DNA from: Lacticaseibacillus kribbianus
GTDB taxonomy: Bacteria > Bacillota > Bacilli > Lactobacillales > Lactobacillaceae
Direction: 5' to 3'
NCBI RefSeq assembly: GCF_020180945.1
Contig: NZ_JAIPUL010000002.1
Location: forward strand, 359,352-423,351
Length of the DNA: 64,000 bases
Under the pieces are notes generated by a model. The model was given only the letters and a program-made list of their open reading frames with translations. It searched no databases and was not told where the DNA came from. A program made the position numbers and the translations under genes. This document shows, piece after piece, positions 34,917 through 44,073 of the stretch (within the stretch, counting starts at the first letter, position 1; each line of letters starts with the position of its first letter).

Positions 34917-36629
34917 ATGTTTGGAATCGTGATGCGACACACGCACGGCGCCGCCCGGTTCAGCTTTTTCCTAGCACCCCTGGTGATGCTCGGGGAGGTG
35001 TTCAGCGACTTGCAGCAGCCGACTTTGATGGCCGGCATCATCGACCACGGGCTTGCGCGCGGCGACATGAGCTACGTCGTGCACCAGGCGGGGCTGATGG
35101 CGATGTTTGCCGTGTTCGGGCTGATGTGCGGCGCGGGGTGCGGCGTGCTCGGCAGCTAAGCCTCTTTGAACATGGGGGCCAAGCTGCGCGAGCGGATGCT
35201 CGCCATCGCGTTGGCGGACCGCTTGCCGGGCGGCCTGGCGCCGGCCACCCTGATCACGCGCATCACCAACGACGTGACGCAGATGCAAAACCTCGTGATG
35301 ATGATCACCCGGGGGATGGTGCGCTCGCCGATGCTGATGATCGGCGGCATCGTGATGTCTGTGCTGGTCTGCCCGGCGCTTGCGCCGATCCTGTTCGTCG
35401 CGCTGCCGCTTTTGGTGATTTTCATGGCGGTGGTGGTGCGGCGCAGCCTGCCCAAGTACCTGGCGATGCAGGAGCAGGTGGACGGCATGAACCGCGTGAT
35501 GCAGGAGAACCTGCAGGGCGCCAAGACCATCAAGGCCTACGTGCTGGAGCCTCACCAGCTCGGCCAGTTCAAGGCGGCCAACCGCACGCTGACCGGCAGC
35601 TCGCTTGACGCGGCGATGGCGACGGTGTGGCTGGCGCCGGTGATCCAGCTGGTGCTGAACCTCGGCGTCGTGGTGGCGCTGGGCTACGGCGGCAAGCTGG
35701 CCATCGCCGGCAGCATCTCCAGCGGCCAGATCATCGCCTTCGTCAACTACATGATCCAGATCACCACCGCGATGATCGGCACGGTCAACATCATCACGGC
35801 CTTCTCGCGCGCGATCACCTCGGCCGGGCGGGTGCAGGCGGTGCTGGACGCTTCGGTGCCGGCGCCAACGGCTGCCGCGGATGCGCCGGCACCGGCGGAC
35901 GCCGCCGTCGCGTTCGAGCACGTGACCTTCGGCTACTCGACCGCCAAGCCGATTCTCGAAGACATCAGCTTCACGGTGCCGGACGGGCAGTGGCTGGGCA
36001 TCATCGGCACCACCGGCAGAGGCAAAACCAGCCTGATCAACCTGCTGACGCGGGTCTACGACGACTACGACGGGCGCATCACCCTCGGCGGCGTGGAGGT
36101 GCGCGACCTCAGCCTGACCGCGGTGCACCAGCGCGTCCGCGTGGCGATGCAAGACGCGCTGCTGTTCTCCGGCACAGTGGCCGACAACCTGGCTTACGGC
36201 GCGCCGGCCGCCGATTCGGCCGCGCTGGTGGCCGGGGCCACGGTGGCCAACGCCGACGAGTTCCTGACGCCGCTGCCCGAAGCCCTCGGCAACACGGTGC
36301 AGCAGGGCGGCAAGAACTTCTCCGGCGGCCAAAGGCAGCGGCTGAACATCGCCCGCGCGGTGGTGCCGGATTCGCCGGTGCTGGTGATGGACGACGCGAC
36401 CAGCGCCGTCGACCAGGTGACCAACGCACGGATCCAAAACCGCCTGGTGGCCGCGCGGCGCCACCGCACCACGGTGATCATCTCTCAGCGCGTCAGCAAC
36501 ATCCGCCACGCCGACCAGATCCTGGTGATGGAGGGCGGCCGCATCACGGCGCGCGGCACGCACGAGGAACTAATCGAAAGCTCGCCGTTTTACCGGCGGC
36601 TGGTCCAAACCCAGTTGGGGGGAATCTGA
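34917..36629 (+). pseudogene. ABC exporter half-transporter, heterodimer subunit 1, cut by in-frame TAA
   Basis: Read through a single TAA at 35157, this is one 570-codon ABC half-exporter: six membrane helices, then an ATPase domain with GTTGRGKTSLINLL (Walker A), FSGGQRQRLNIARA (signature) and VLVMDDATSAVD (Walker B). The catalytic Glu is replaced by Asp, which is typical of the degenerate subunit of heterodimeric exporters. The frame is the same on both sides, and helices 1-2 lie before the stop. A TTG shortly after the stop has no ribosome site, so a restart is unlikely. Probably inactive unless the stop is suppressed or a sequence error. Confidence 0.85.
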
Positions 36630-36630
36630 G

Positions 36631-38421
36631 ATGCAGATGATGATGCGCCGCGGGCCGCGCAACCCGCACCGCCAAAAAGTTGAGCTGCACGACGTCAGGG
36701 CCATCCTGCGTCGGATCGCCGGGTACCTGGGCGACTACCGCAAATCCCTTGTTGTGGTCTTTTTGCTGACCGTGTTCACCACCCTGAGCACCATCGTCGG
36801 CAACCGCGTCAACGGCATCGTGGTCGACCGCTACATCGCCCGCGGCCGGCTGCAGGCCCTGTTGACCGTGTGCGCGCTGCTGGCGGCGATGTACGTGGTG
36901 TCAAGCGTCTGCACCTACTTCCAGAGTGCCTTGATGATTAAGGCCGCGCAGCGCACCGCCGCCGCGATTCGCGAGGATGTGTTCGCCAACCTGCAGCGGC
37001 TGCCGATGCGCTACTTCGACCGCCACGACAACGGCGACATCATGAGCCGCCTGACCAACGACGTCGACAACATCAACACGGCGCTGATGCAAAGCTTCGT
37101 CCAGCTGTTCACCGGGGTGATCGCGGTGCTCGGGATGGGGGCGGCGATGCTGATCCTCTCGCCGGTGCTGACTCTGATTGCGCTTTTGGCCACGGTGATG
37201 ACCTACACCTTTTCCAAGGCGGTCGCACGCATCACCCAGGCCGCCTTCACCACGCAGCAGCAGGCGCTCGGGGCCCTGAACACGCAGATTGAAGAAAGCG
37301 TGTCGGGCAAGCGCGTCGTGCAGCTGTTCGACCACGGGCCGAGCACGGAGGCCACGTTCGCGAAGACCAACGCGGCGTACACACGGGCGGCCTTCATCGC
37401 CCAGGCCTTCTCCAGCGCGATGGGGCCGTTCAACAACATGACCAACAACGTCGCGTACCTGCTGATCACGGCGGTCGGCGCCGTCTCGATCCTCAATGGC
37501 TCGCACACCGTGACGGTCGGGGTGATCTTCACCTTCCTGATCTACCTGCGCAACTTCACCGGGCCGATCAACAACGTGCTGGACCTGATCAACACGCTGC
37601 AGCTGTCTTTGGCCTCGGCGCAGCGCGTGTTCGCGCTGATCGACGAGCAGCCGGAGCAGGATCTGCCGGACGCCGCGCCGCTTGCGGCGACGACTGGGCA
37701 CGTGGTGTTTGACCACGTCGATTTTGCCTACGACACCCGGCCGATCCTTCAAGACGTCAACCTGACCGCGGAACCGGGCACGGTGGTCGCGCTGGTCGGC
37801 CCGACCGGCGCGGGCAAGACCACCATCATGAACCTGCTGACCAACCTCTACCCGCTGAAGAGCGGGCGGGTGCTGCTCGACGGGGTCGACGTCACGACGC
37901 TTCGGCGCCGGGACCTGCGGCGGCTGGTGACGGTCGTGCAGCAGGAGCCGTTCATGTTTCAGCAGACCATCCGCGAAAACATTCGCCTGGGCCGGCCGGA
38001 CGCAACCGATGCGGAGGTTGAGCTGGCCGCTCGCGAGGCCAACGCCCACGGCTTCATCACCCAGCTGCCGGAAGGCTACGACACCCTTTTGACCGCCAAC
38101 GCCAGCGGCATCTCCCAGGGCCAGCGGCAGCTTCTGAGCATCGCGCGCGCCTTCATCACCCAGGCGCCGGTGCTGGTGCTGGACGAGGCGACGGCCGCCA
38201 TCGACTCCAACACCGAGGCCGTCGTGCAGGAAGCGATGACCGCCCTGATGCGCGGCAAGACCAGCTTCGTGATCGCCCACCGGCTATCCACGATTCAAAA
38301 CGCCGACCAGATTCTGGTGATCTCAGGCGGGCGGGTCGTCGAGTCCGGCCGACACAAGGACCTGCTGGCGCGCGGCGGGGCCTACGCGGCGCTTTACAAC
38401 AGCCAGTTCGATCAGGCGTGA
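36631..38421 (+). CDS. ABC exporter half-transporter, heterodimer subunit 2
   Basis: 596 residues with six membrane helices and an ATPase domain: GPTGAGKTTIMNLL (Walker A, near residue 390), ISQGQRQLLSIARAF (signature, degenerate relative to LSGGQ) and VLVLDEATAAID with the catalytic Glu. The degenerate signature here and the Asp Walker B in the gene before it make the classic asymmetric pair of LmrCD/TM287-288-type multidrug or lipid exporters. It starts one base after the stop of subunit 1, so translation is coupled. With subunit 1 interrupted, this gene is probably orphaned. Confidence 0.9.
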   Translation: MQMMMRRGPRNPHRQKVELHDVRAILRRIAGYLGDYRKSLVVVFLLTVFTTLSTIVGNRVNGIVVDRYIARGRLQALLTVCALLAAMYVVSSVCTYFQSALMIKAAQRTAAAIREDVFANLQRLPMRYFDRHDNGDIMSRLTNDVDNINTALMQSFVQLFTGVIAVLGMGAAMLILSPVLTLIALLATVMTYTFSKAVARITQAAFTTQQQALGALNTQIEESVSGKRVVQLFDHGPSTEATFAKTNAAYTRAAFIAQAFSSAMGPFNNMTNNVAYLLITAVGAVSILNGSHTVTVGVIFTFLIYLRNFTGPINNVLDLINTLQLSLASAQRVFALIDEQPEQDLPDAAPLAATTGHVVFDHVDFAYDTRPILQDVNLTAEPGTVVALVGPTGAGKTTIMNLLTNLYPLKSGRVLLDGVDVTTLRRRDLRRLVTVVQQEPFMFQQTIRENIRLGRPDATDAEVELAAREANAHGFITQLPEGYDTLLTANASGISQGQRQLLSIARAFITQAPVLVLDEATAAIDSNTEAVVQEAMTALMRGKTSFVIAHRLSTIQNADQILVISGGRVVESGRHKDLLARGGAYAALYNSQFDQA

Positions 38422-38498
38422 CATTGTCAAAATAACGGCCCACACCGCGGCGCAGTCTGGTACACTTGACTTATCAGACATGAATCGAGGGGCCGAAC

Positions 38499-39071
38499 AT
38501 GAAAAAACTGGGACTGCTGATTTTGACCATCATTGGCGTGGGCCTTGCGGGCTGTGCGAAGCAAAGCCAGACGCCGACCAGCGCGCCGATCGTGCAGGAA
38601 ACCGGCACGAAGACGCTGCACAAGTACGTCAAGGTGCCGCTGCAAAAGGCCTGGACCACGTTTTTGACCGAGCAGCCCGGCACCGTGGTCACCGGCATCG
38701 CGCTCAAGCAGGCCAAGGCCGGCTACGCCTACCACGTGACGGGCGTGGACGACGACCACCAGTACGTCCTGACCATCAACGCCAAGAGCGGCAAGGTGAC
38801 CAAGACCACGGAGACGGCGCTTGACGCCAAGGATGCCGGCGGCGCCAGCAAGGACGCGGACGGCTTCTCGCGCTCCGGCCTGCAGAGCCTGACGGCGGTG
38901 ACGGAGCTTGCGGAAAGCCAGATCGGCGGCGGCGACGCCTACGAGTGGCGGCTGGAAAAAGACGACGGCAGCACGGTCTGGAACGTCACGGTCACGGCCG
39001 ACAAGAAGGTCACCATCGTCACCATCGACGCGTACGGCGGCGAGATCCTCAAGACTCAGGCGGCCAAGTAG
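38499..39071 (+). CDS. PepSY-domain lipoprotein
   Basis: 190 residues. The signal peptide KKLGLLILTIIGVGLAGC ends in an LAGC lipobox, so the mature protein should be lipid-anchored outside the membrane. Two PepSY-like beta-alpha repeats follow (about residues 50-110 and 125-187; the second ends VTIVTIDAYGGEILKT). PepSY proteins are thought to bind or inhibit peptidases; no partner is visible. ATCGAGGGG lies before the start. Single gene with its own terminator. Confidence 0.85.
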   Translation: MKKLGLLILTIIGVGLAGCAKQSQTPTSAPIVQETGTKTLHKYVKVPLQKAWTTFLTEQPGTVVTGIALKQAKAGYAYHVTGVDDDHQYVLTINAKSGKVTKTTETALDAKDAGGASKDADGFSRSGLQSLTAVTELAESQIGGGDAYEWRLEKDDGSTVWNVTVTADKKVTIVTIDAYGGEILKTQAAK

Positions 39072-39076
39072 GTCCG

Positions 39077-39120
39077 CACAAACAGGGCGCCCCTTCGAAA
39101 GAAGGGGCGCCCTGTTTGTG
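39077..39120. terminator. Bidirectional terminator
   Basis: A perfect long stem (CACAAACAGGGCGCCCCTTC and its complement around a short AA/GA loop) between convergent genes. Confidence 0.88.
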
Positions 39121-39126
39121 TGTGAC

Positions 39127-40470
39127 TTACCTTGCGATGGTCGTGTGGTAGTGCAGGTCGTTGAGGTTGTGGTCTTGAAGGATGGTGTCGATGTAGCGGC
39201 GCAGGCTTGGCACCTTGTAGGCGATGCGGTAGCCCGCAGTCTGCCTGAGCTTGGCGAGCTCGGCCTTGTCCGGGCTGTCCTCGCCGGCGAAGAAGCGGCG
39301 GTTCAGCTCGCCGAGAAAATCGGCGGCGGCGACCAGCTGCTTGTCGGTGATGTCCTTGCGCTGGTAGAGGCTTTCGACCGCCAGGCGCGCGCCGTTGCCG
39401 GAAAACAGGCCGCGCAGGTAGCGCTGATAGTGGACCAGGTCGGGGTTTTTGCGCTCGGCCTTGGTCAACACCGGCGTCAGGTTCACGGCGTGGCGCCGGT
39501 AGTCCAGGCTGGTCGGCGTCAGGGAGACGACGCCGTAGCCGCCCGGCGTCACCGAGAAGCTGCCGCTGACGATCTCGGTGGTGGCGCAGTGGCCGGCGGG
39601 GTCCGCGGCGATGTCTTGGGCGTGAATGTGCCCGGAGAACAGCACCGGCACCCGGTAGCGGGTCAAGAGCTTCTGGAGGGCTTCGGTGTTGTTGAGCACG
39701 TAGCCGTGGTGCACCACGCGGTTGTGCACGTACAGGTTGTGGTGCATGAACACCAGGCTGGTGCGCCCGGCCTTTTGCCCCGCTTGAAGCTGGCGGTCAA
39801 GCCAGCTCAGGGTCTTGTCGCTGAGCTCGCCGCCGGTGTTCGGGTTGGTCGCCGACGCCTGCACCGGGTAGATGTTGGAGTCGAGCATCACCAGCTGGTA
39901 GTCGTGGTTCAGGGCGACCACGTAGCTCAGCGAGTCCGGATCGGTGGCGCGGGCGTGGGCGTAGCTTTCGCTGAAAACGTCGCGCCAGTCGTCGGGGCCG
40001 ATCTGCGGCGTGCGCAGCTGCTCCTTGCCCTGGTACTTGCGCGCCCAGCCGTCGTAGATGTCGTGGTTGCCCGGGATCACCAGCAGGGGGATGCCGGCCT
40101 TTGAAAGCGGTGCGAACCTGCGCACCAGCGACTTGGCCGAAATCAGCTCGCCGTTGAAGGTGACGTCGCCGGTGATGATCACCGCCGTGGGCTTGGACTT
40201 GAGCGCCGCGTGGACGAAGGCCCGCAGCGCCACCGGCTGGTAGTTCAAGTCCTTGCCGGCCGCGCTTTGCTTGATCTCGGTGAAGGCCTTCTTGCCGTCG
40301 TGCAGGCTGGGGGCGATGAAGTGGGTGTCGGACATGACCCACAGGCGGGGGCTGGCGCTTGCGGTCAGGGCGCCGGGGGTGCTCGCCTTGCGCGGGGCCA
40401 GCGCGACCAGCCCCCAGGCGATGCCGGTCATGGCCGCCAGGGCCATGACACTTGCGATGAGACGTTTCAT
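39127..40470 (-). CDS. Exported metallophosphoesterase
   Basis: 447 residues. The N-terminal KRLIASVMALAAMTGIAWG is a signal peptide or membrane anchor, and the rest should be outside the cell. The calcineurin-like metal site is complete: MSDTHF near residue 43, ITGDVTFNG near residue 93, GNHDIYDGW near residue 127, MHHNLY near residue 238 and SGHIHAQDI near residue 273. The substrate is unknown. The start is placed at the ATG that has GTGAGGA seven bases upstream; two earlier in-frame starts would overlap that ribosome site. A 22-bp DnaA-box palindrome lies 13 bp before the start, and a TATAAT-like -10 overlaps the end of the upstream gene. Confidence 0.87.
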   Translation of the reverse strand: MKRLIASVMALAAMTGIAWGLVALAPRKASTPGALTASASPRLWVMSDTHFIAPSLHDGKKAFTEIKQSAAGKDLNYQPVALRAFVHAALKSKPTAVIITGDVTFNGELISAKSLVRRFAPLSKAGIPLLVIPGNHDIYDGWARKYQGKEQLRTPQIGPDDWRDVFSESYAHARATDPDSLSYVVALNHDYQLVMLDSNIYPVQASATNPNTGGELSDKTLSWLDRQLQAGQKAGRTSLVFMHHNLYVHNRVVHHGYVLNNTEALQKLLTRYRVPVLFSGHIHAQDIAADPAGHCATTEIVSGSFSVTPGGYGVVSLTPTSLDYRRHAVNLTPVLTKAERKNPDLVHYQRYLRGLFSGNGARLAVESLYQRKDITDKQLVAAADFLGELNRRFFAGEDSPDKAELAKLRQTAGYRIAYKVPSLRRYIDTILQDHNLNDLHYHTTIAR

Positions 40471-40483
40471 AATCATCCTCACT

Positions 40484-40505
40484 TATCCACAAGATGTTGT
40501 GGATA
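40484..40505. promoter_or_regulatory. Palindrome TATCCACAA-GATG-TTGTGGATA (inverted DnaA boxes)
   Basis: The left arm with one more base is the consensus DnaA box TTATCCACA. The right arm is its near-perfect inverse. The symmetry is perfect over nine bases per arm. It lies in the 5' leader of the metallophosphoesterase gene and could be a DnaA site, an operator or an RNA hairpin. Confidence 0.6.
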
Positions 40506-40569
40506 CTGGGGATAAAATCGCCTGCTGCCACAAAATGTTGTAGTGATCTTGGCCGGATGGCCGATTACA

Positions 40570-42264
40570 TTATACCGCGTTTGGCGCGGGCGTGCCGGTC
40601 AATTCCGGGCCGGCCGCAGGCGTTGGGCTTCCAGGCTGCGGCGCGGCGGCCGCGGCGGGTTCGAGGTGGATCACGCCGTCCAGTTGCGCCGCCACCGCCG
40701 GCGTCAGGTGGTGGGTGACCCAGATCTGGGTGCGGTCGGGCAGTGCCAGCAGTGCCGACTCGATAGCCCGGGTGCTGGCCGGGTCCAGGTTGGCCAGCGC
40801 CTCGTCCAGCAGCAGGATCGGCCGCCCGGACACCAGCGCACGCGTCAGCGCCAGCCGCTGCTTTTGGCCGCCGGACAGGTTGCCGCCGTTCAGGTCGAGC
40901 ACCGTGTCCAGCCCGGTAGGAAGCGCCGCAACCACCGCGTCAAGCCCGGTGGCGGCCAGCGCCTGCGCCAGCGCGGATTCGGCCACCGGCTGGCCGAGCG
41001 TCAGGTTCTCGCGCAGCGTCAGGTTGAACAGGACCGGCTGCTGCGAGACGACGGCGATCTGCTGGTGCAGGGACGCCGGGGCGACGGTGGCGACGTCCTG
41101 GCCGTCAAAGCGGTAGCGGCCGGTGGCCGGCGTTTTCTGCCCCGCCAGAATCGCCAGCAGGGTGGACTTACCGGCACCGCTGGGGCCGACGATCGCGTAG
41201 CGGCCGCCCGCCGCGAAGCGGGCGCCAAAGCCCTGAAGCACCGGGGCGTCTGCGTCGGGGTAGGTGTAGCCGATGCCGTCCAGCACCAGCGCGTCCTGCA
41301 GCGGGCCGGCCAGCGGCGCGGTGGGCAGCTGCGGGCGCGGCACCGCGCGGAACTTCGCGAGGATCGGGCCAGTGGTGTCGAGCTCGGCGACGTTGGCGAC
41401 CAGCCCGGTCAGGCTTGAAAACATCGTGCCGGCCAGCTGCTGGGCCGTGACGAAGACGCCGAGCGGGACGCGGTGGCGCAGAAACAGCCAGCCGGTCAGC
41501 GCCAGAATGGCCAGCTGGCACAGGAAGCTGACGCCGTTGGTGACGGCGAACATCCGCCCCTCCGCCCTGGCGTAGGCGACCCGCGCCGCCGCCAGGTGTT
41601 TGGACTGCGCGGCGGCCGTGGCGGCCAGCTGCTCGGTCTGGTTCAGCATGTCGAGCTGGTCGAAGCCGCTCAGCCGGTCGCTCATCGCGGTGGTCAGCGC
41701 CTCATTGGCCGTGGTGGTCGCCAGATTCGTGCGGGCCATCGCCTGCGTCAGCGGCCGCGGCGCGACCAGCATGACGAAGGTCAACGCGACGCCGGCAAGC
41801 GCGAGCAGCCAGTGGTAGTGCCACAGCGTGACGGTCGCCAGCACCACCGCCAGCGCCTGCCAGGCGGCCATCCAGAAGTTTTCCAGCCCGTACTCCTGAA
41901 TCGTGGTGACGTCATTGGTCAGCCAGGACAGGTAGGTCGGCACCCCGTGGCGGTGAAAAAGCTGCGGCGTGGTCCGACCCAGCCGGCGGGCGAGGGCGGC
42001 GCGCAGGCCGCCTGCGACCTGCTCGTTGACTTGCGCCTGGGTGACCGTGGTGGCAAAGCGCTGCCAGGCAAACCCGGCCAGCACCAGCAGCGTCAGGCCC
42101 AGCGCCACCAGGAAGCCGCGCGCGTCTTGTCGCGACAGCGCGGTCAGGGTGTTGCCCGAGGTGACGGTGTACAGCGTGTTCAAAATGGCGGAGATCAGCA
42201 CCCAGGCGGTCGCCCGCAGGCTGAGGCCGGGATGCTGGCGGAGCAACAGCAAAACGTTTTTCAT
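40570..42264 (-). CDS. ABC exporter, fused membrane/ATPase half-transporter
   Basis: 564 residues: six membrane helices to about residue 290, then an ATPase domain with GPSGAGKSTLLAIL (near residue 360), LSGGQKQRLALTRAL and ILLLDEALANLD. All catalytic residues are canonical, so it can work as a homodimer. The Ala/Pro-rich C-terminal tail of about 30 residues is unusual. The start overlaps the rsgA stop in an ATGA arrangement, so it is translated with rsgA. The substrate is unknown; CydC/LmrA-like exporters are the nearest recognisable group. Confidence 0.87.
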   Translation of the reverse strand: MKNVLLLLRQHPGLSLRATAWVLISAILNTLYTVTSGNTLTALSRQDARGFLVALGLTLLVLAGFAWQRFATTVTQAQVNEQVAGGLRAALARRLGRTTPQLFHRHGVPTYLSWLTNDVTTIQEYGLENFWMAAWQALAVVLATVTLWHYHWLLALAGVALTFVMLVAPRPLTQAMARTNLATTTANEALTTAMSDRLSGFDQLDMLNQTEQLAATAAAQSKHLAAARVAYARAEGRMFAVTNGVSFLCQLAILALTGWLFLRHRVPLGVFVTAQQLAGTMFSSLTGLVANVAELDTTGPILAKFRAVPRPQLPTAPLAGPLQDALVLDGIGYTYPDADAPVLQGFGARFAAGGRYAIVGPSGAGKSTLLAILAGQKTPATGRYRFDGQDVATVAPASLHQQIAVVSQQPVLFNLTLRENLTLGQPVAESALAQALAATGLDAVVAALPTGLDTVLDLNGGNLSGGQKQRLALTRALVSGRPILLLDEALANLDPASTRAIESALLALPDRTQIWVTHHLTPAVAAQLDGVIHLEPAAAAAPQPGSPTPAAGPELTGTPAPNAV

Positions 42265-43289
42265 CGGCGGCCTCCCTTGCCGCCGCGCGGGGACTTGCCG
42301 GTGAGGCCGCGGTCCAGGGACTTGCGCCGCTTGGCCTGCTTGACCATCCGGCTCATCGCCTTGGCCTGCGTGCGGTCGGCCTTGGTCGGCGCTTTGGTCA
42401 TCGCGGCCTGAAACTGGGTGAAGGCCGCAAAGGTCGCTTCGTCAAGCGTGCCGGCTTTCAGCGCCGCCTGCACGGCGCAGCCCGGCTCCGTCTGGTGGCG
42501 GCAGTCGCTGAAGCGGCACTGGGCGGCCAGCGCCGTGACGGCCGCAAACTGCGCCTCAAGCCCGCTGCCGGCGGATTCGACGCCGATGGCGCGCATGCCC
42601 GGGGTGTCGATCACCACGGTGCCGCTGGGCAGCACGAAGGCCTGCCGAGCGGTGGTGGCGTGGCGGCCGTGGCTGTCGTCCTCGCGAATCGTGCGCGTGG
42701 CCAGGGTCAACCCCAGCAGCTTGGCCAAAAGGGTGGACTTGCCGACGCCGCTGGAGCCGACGAAGGCCAGCACGCTGTGCGGGGTCAAAAGCGGCGCCAG
42801 GGCGACTTGGGGATCCATCGCCTGGTTGATGGTCAACACCGGGGTGCCCGGCAGCGTGGCTTCGATTTGGGCGGCAATGGTCGCCAGCGTGGCCGCGTCG
42901 ACCAGGTCCGTTTTGCTGATCAGCACCACCGGCTCGGCGCCGCTTGCGGCCGCGATGCCATGGAAGCGGCGCAGGCGGTTGAGGTTGAAGTCGTGGTTGG
43001 CCGACGTCACGATGACGACGTGGGTGAGGTTGGCCGCGATGCCCTGCTGCGAATCGGTGAAGCGGTTCGAGTCGCGGACCAAAAAGGTGGTGCGGGGCTG
43101 CAGCGCGTCGATCAGAAAGGTCGCGTCGGTCAGTTCGCCCTGCACGCGGTCGCCGACCACCAGCGCGGTGCGGTCCTGCTGAAGCTGGTAGCGCAGGCGG
43201 CCGCGCAGGGTCGCCGGGTAGGTCCGACCGTCGACGCTGACGCGGTAGCGGTCCTGGGACTGAAACAAAAGGGTTGCAAGTTGAGTCAA
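42261..43289 (-). CDS. rsgA: Ribosome small-subunit GTPase RsgA
   Basis: 342 residues with the [18 protein letters not shown] GTPase order: LISKTDLVD (G4) before GSSGVGKSTLL (G1) and VIDTPGMRAIG (G3). An OB fold lies at the N-terminus and a zinc site CRFSDCRHQTEPGC near residue 285. It helps mature the 30S subunit. The start is taken as TTG because GGAGGAAA lies seven bases before it; the upstream in-frame ATG would place that ribosome site inside the gene. The basic C-terminal tail ends GKSPRGGKGGRR. Confidence 0.9.
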   Translation of the reverse strand: MTQLATLLFQSQDRYRVSVDGRTYPATLRGRLRYQLQQDRTALVVGDRVQGELTDATFLIDALQPRTTFLVRDSNRFTDSQQGIAANLTHVVIVTSANHDFNLNRLRRFHGIAAASGAEPVVLISKTDLVDAATLATIAAQIEATLPGTPVLTINQAMDPQVALAPLLTPHSVLAFVGSSGVGKSTLLAKLLGLTLATRTIREDDSHGRHATTARQAFVLPSGTVVIDTPGMRAIGVESAGSGLEAQFAAVTALAAQCRFSDCRHQTEPGCAVQAALKAGTLDEATFAAFTQFQAAMTKAPTKADRTQAKAMSRMVKQAKRRKSLDRGLTGKSPRGGKGGRR

Positions 43290-43390
43290 TTGATTTCCTC
43301 CATCTGGGGTGACAGGCAATGCACCGGCTGCGATTCGCGCAGGTCAGCGGTGGTTGCATGAGGGTCCAGGAGGGGCGAGAGCGTCGCTCT

Positions 43391-43762
43391 GGTCGTCGGG
43401 CTCCGCAAGGCAACGCGGGCGCGTCTAGCTACGCCGTGGCACTCGGGGCCAAGTGCGGGCCCCAAGCGCCACGGCTAGCCTAGCCGTCCCGCTAAAAGCG
43501 CCTTGCTCCGCCCTGGTTCGTCGGGCTCCGCCGCGCAACGGCGATTCGTCCAGCTAAGGCTGGTCACTGAGCCAAAGTGCGGCTCACTGTCCAGCCTTAC
43601 GCTAGCCGATCGCCTAAGTGCGCGCGGCTCCGCCCTGGTTCGTCGGGCTACGCAAGGCAACGCGGACGCGTCTAGCTACGCCGTGGCACTTGGGACCAAG
43701 TGCGGGCCCCGAGCACCACGGCTAGGCTAGCCGTCCCGCTAAGAGCGCCTTGCTCCGCCCTA
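43391..43762. repeat. GC-hairpin repeat cluster C (three full units, inverted)
   Basis: Three tandem units of about 124 bp in the opposite orientation to clusters A and B. Each reads CGTCGGGCT-CGCAAGG-CAACG at the left and GCCTTGCTCCGCCCT or a close variant at the right, with a central palindrome. The inner arms differ between units but remain complementary. The gap from rsgA to this cluster (43290-43390) holds only its ribosome site and GC-rich sequence. Confidence 0.85.
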
Positions 43763-43776
43763 GTTCTCCTGGACAC

Positions 43777-43803
43777 AAAAAAAGCAAGCGTCTGCGCGCT
43801 TGC
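43777..43803 (-). terminator. Terminator of the 33-codon gene
   Basis: GCAAGCG…CGCTTGC stem followed by seven T on the minus strand. Confidence 0.8.
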
Positions 43804-43832
43804 CGGATGAAGGAATGGTGAAGAGACCCCTG

Positions 43833-43934
43833 TCAGTGCAGGGCAGTCCCCTCGGGTTGTGGGCTCAAGGCGACACCAAATTCCGCATCCGCCAAGCGGC
43901 GAATTACTACCGATGTTGTGATTGCTTCTTGCAT
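43833..43934 (-). CDS. Small protein, 33 residues, unknown
   Basis: A 33-codon frame that starts MQEAITTSVVIRRLADAEFG and ends SPQPEGTALH. It has AAAAGGAGG ten bases before the ATG, a promoter (TTGCAT, 17 bp, TATTCT) 51 bp upstream and a strong terminator 30 bp after the stop. No membrane segment, cysteine or known toxin motif is seen. It could be a small protein, a leader peptide or the coding part of a small RNA. Nothing downstream is an obvious attenuation target. Confidence 0.6.
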   Translation of the reverse strand: MQEAITTSVVIRRLADAEFGVALSPQPEGTALH

Positions 43935-43984
43935 GCGATTTGGTCCTCCTTTTCCAGAGCCGATTGATTCGGTTCGATGAGCCA

Positions 43985-44013
43985 AGAATAACCGGTTTCT
44001 GTCGCGAATGCAA
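43985..44013 (-). promoter_or_regulatory. Promoter of the 33-codon gene
   Basis: TTGCAT, 17 bp and TATTCT on the minus strand, in the gap divergent from the ACT-domain gene. Confidence 0.65.
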
Positions 44014-44073
44014 GCCATTTTTGGCCGCGGGTATGGTAAAATGGGCGAAACACAAGACGAAAGCAGGGATCTT

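Noticed and set aside
40484..40505. The DnaA-box palindrome as a replication origin.
   Set aside because: Only two boxes, no dnaA, dnaN, partition gene or AT-rich unwinding region nearby.
30086..43762. The GC-hairpin repeats as a CRISPR array.
   Set aside because: Units are about 125 bp, directly abutting and internally palindromic, without spacers.
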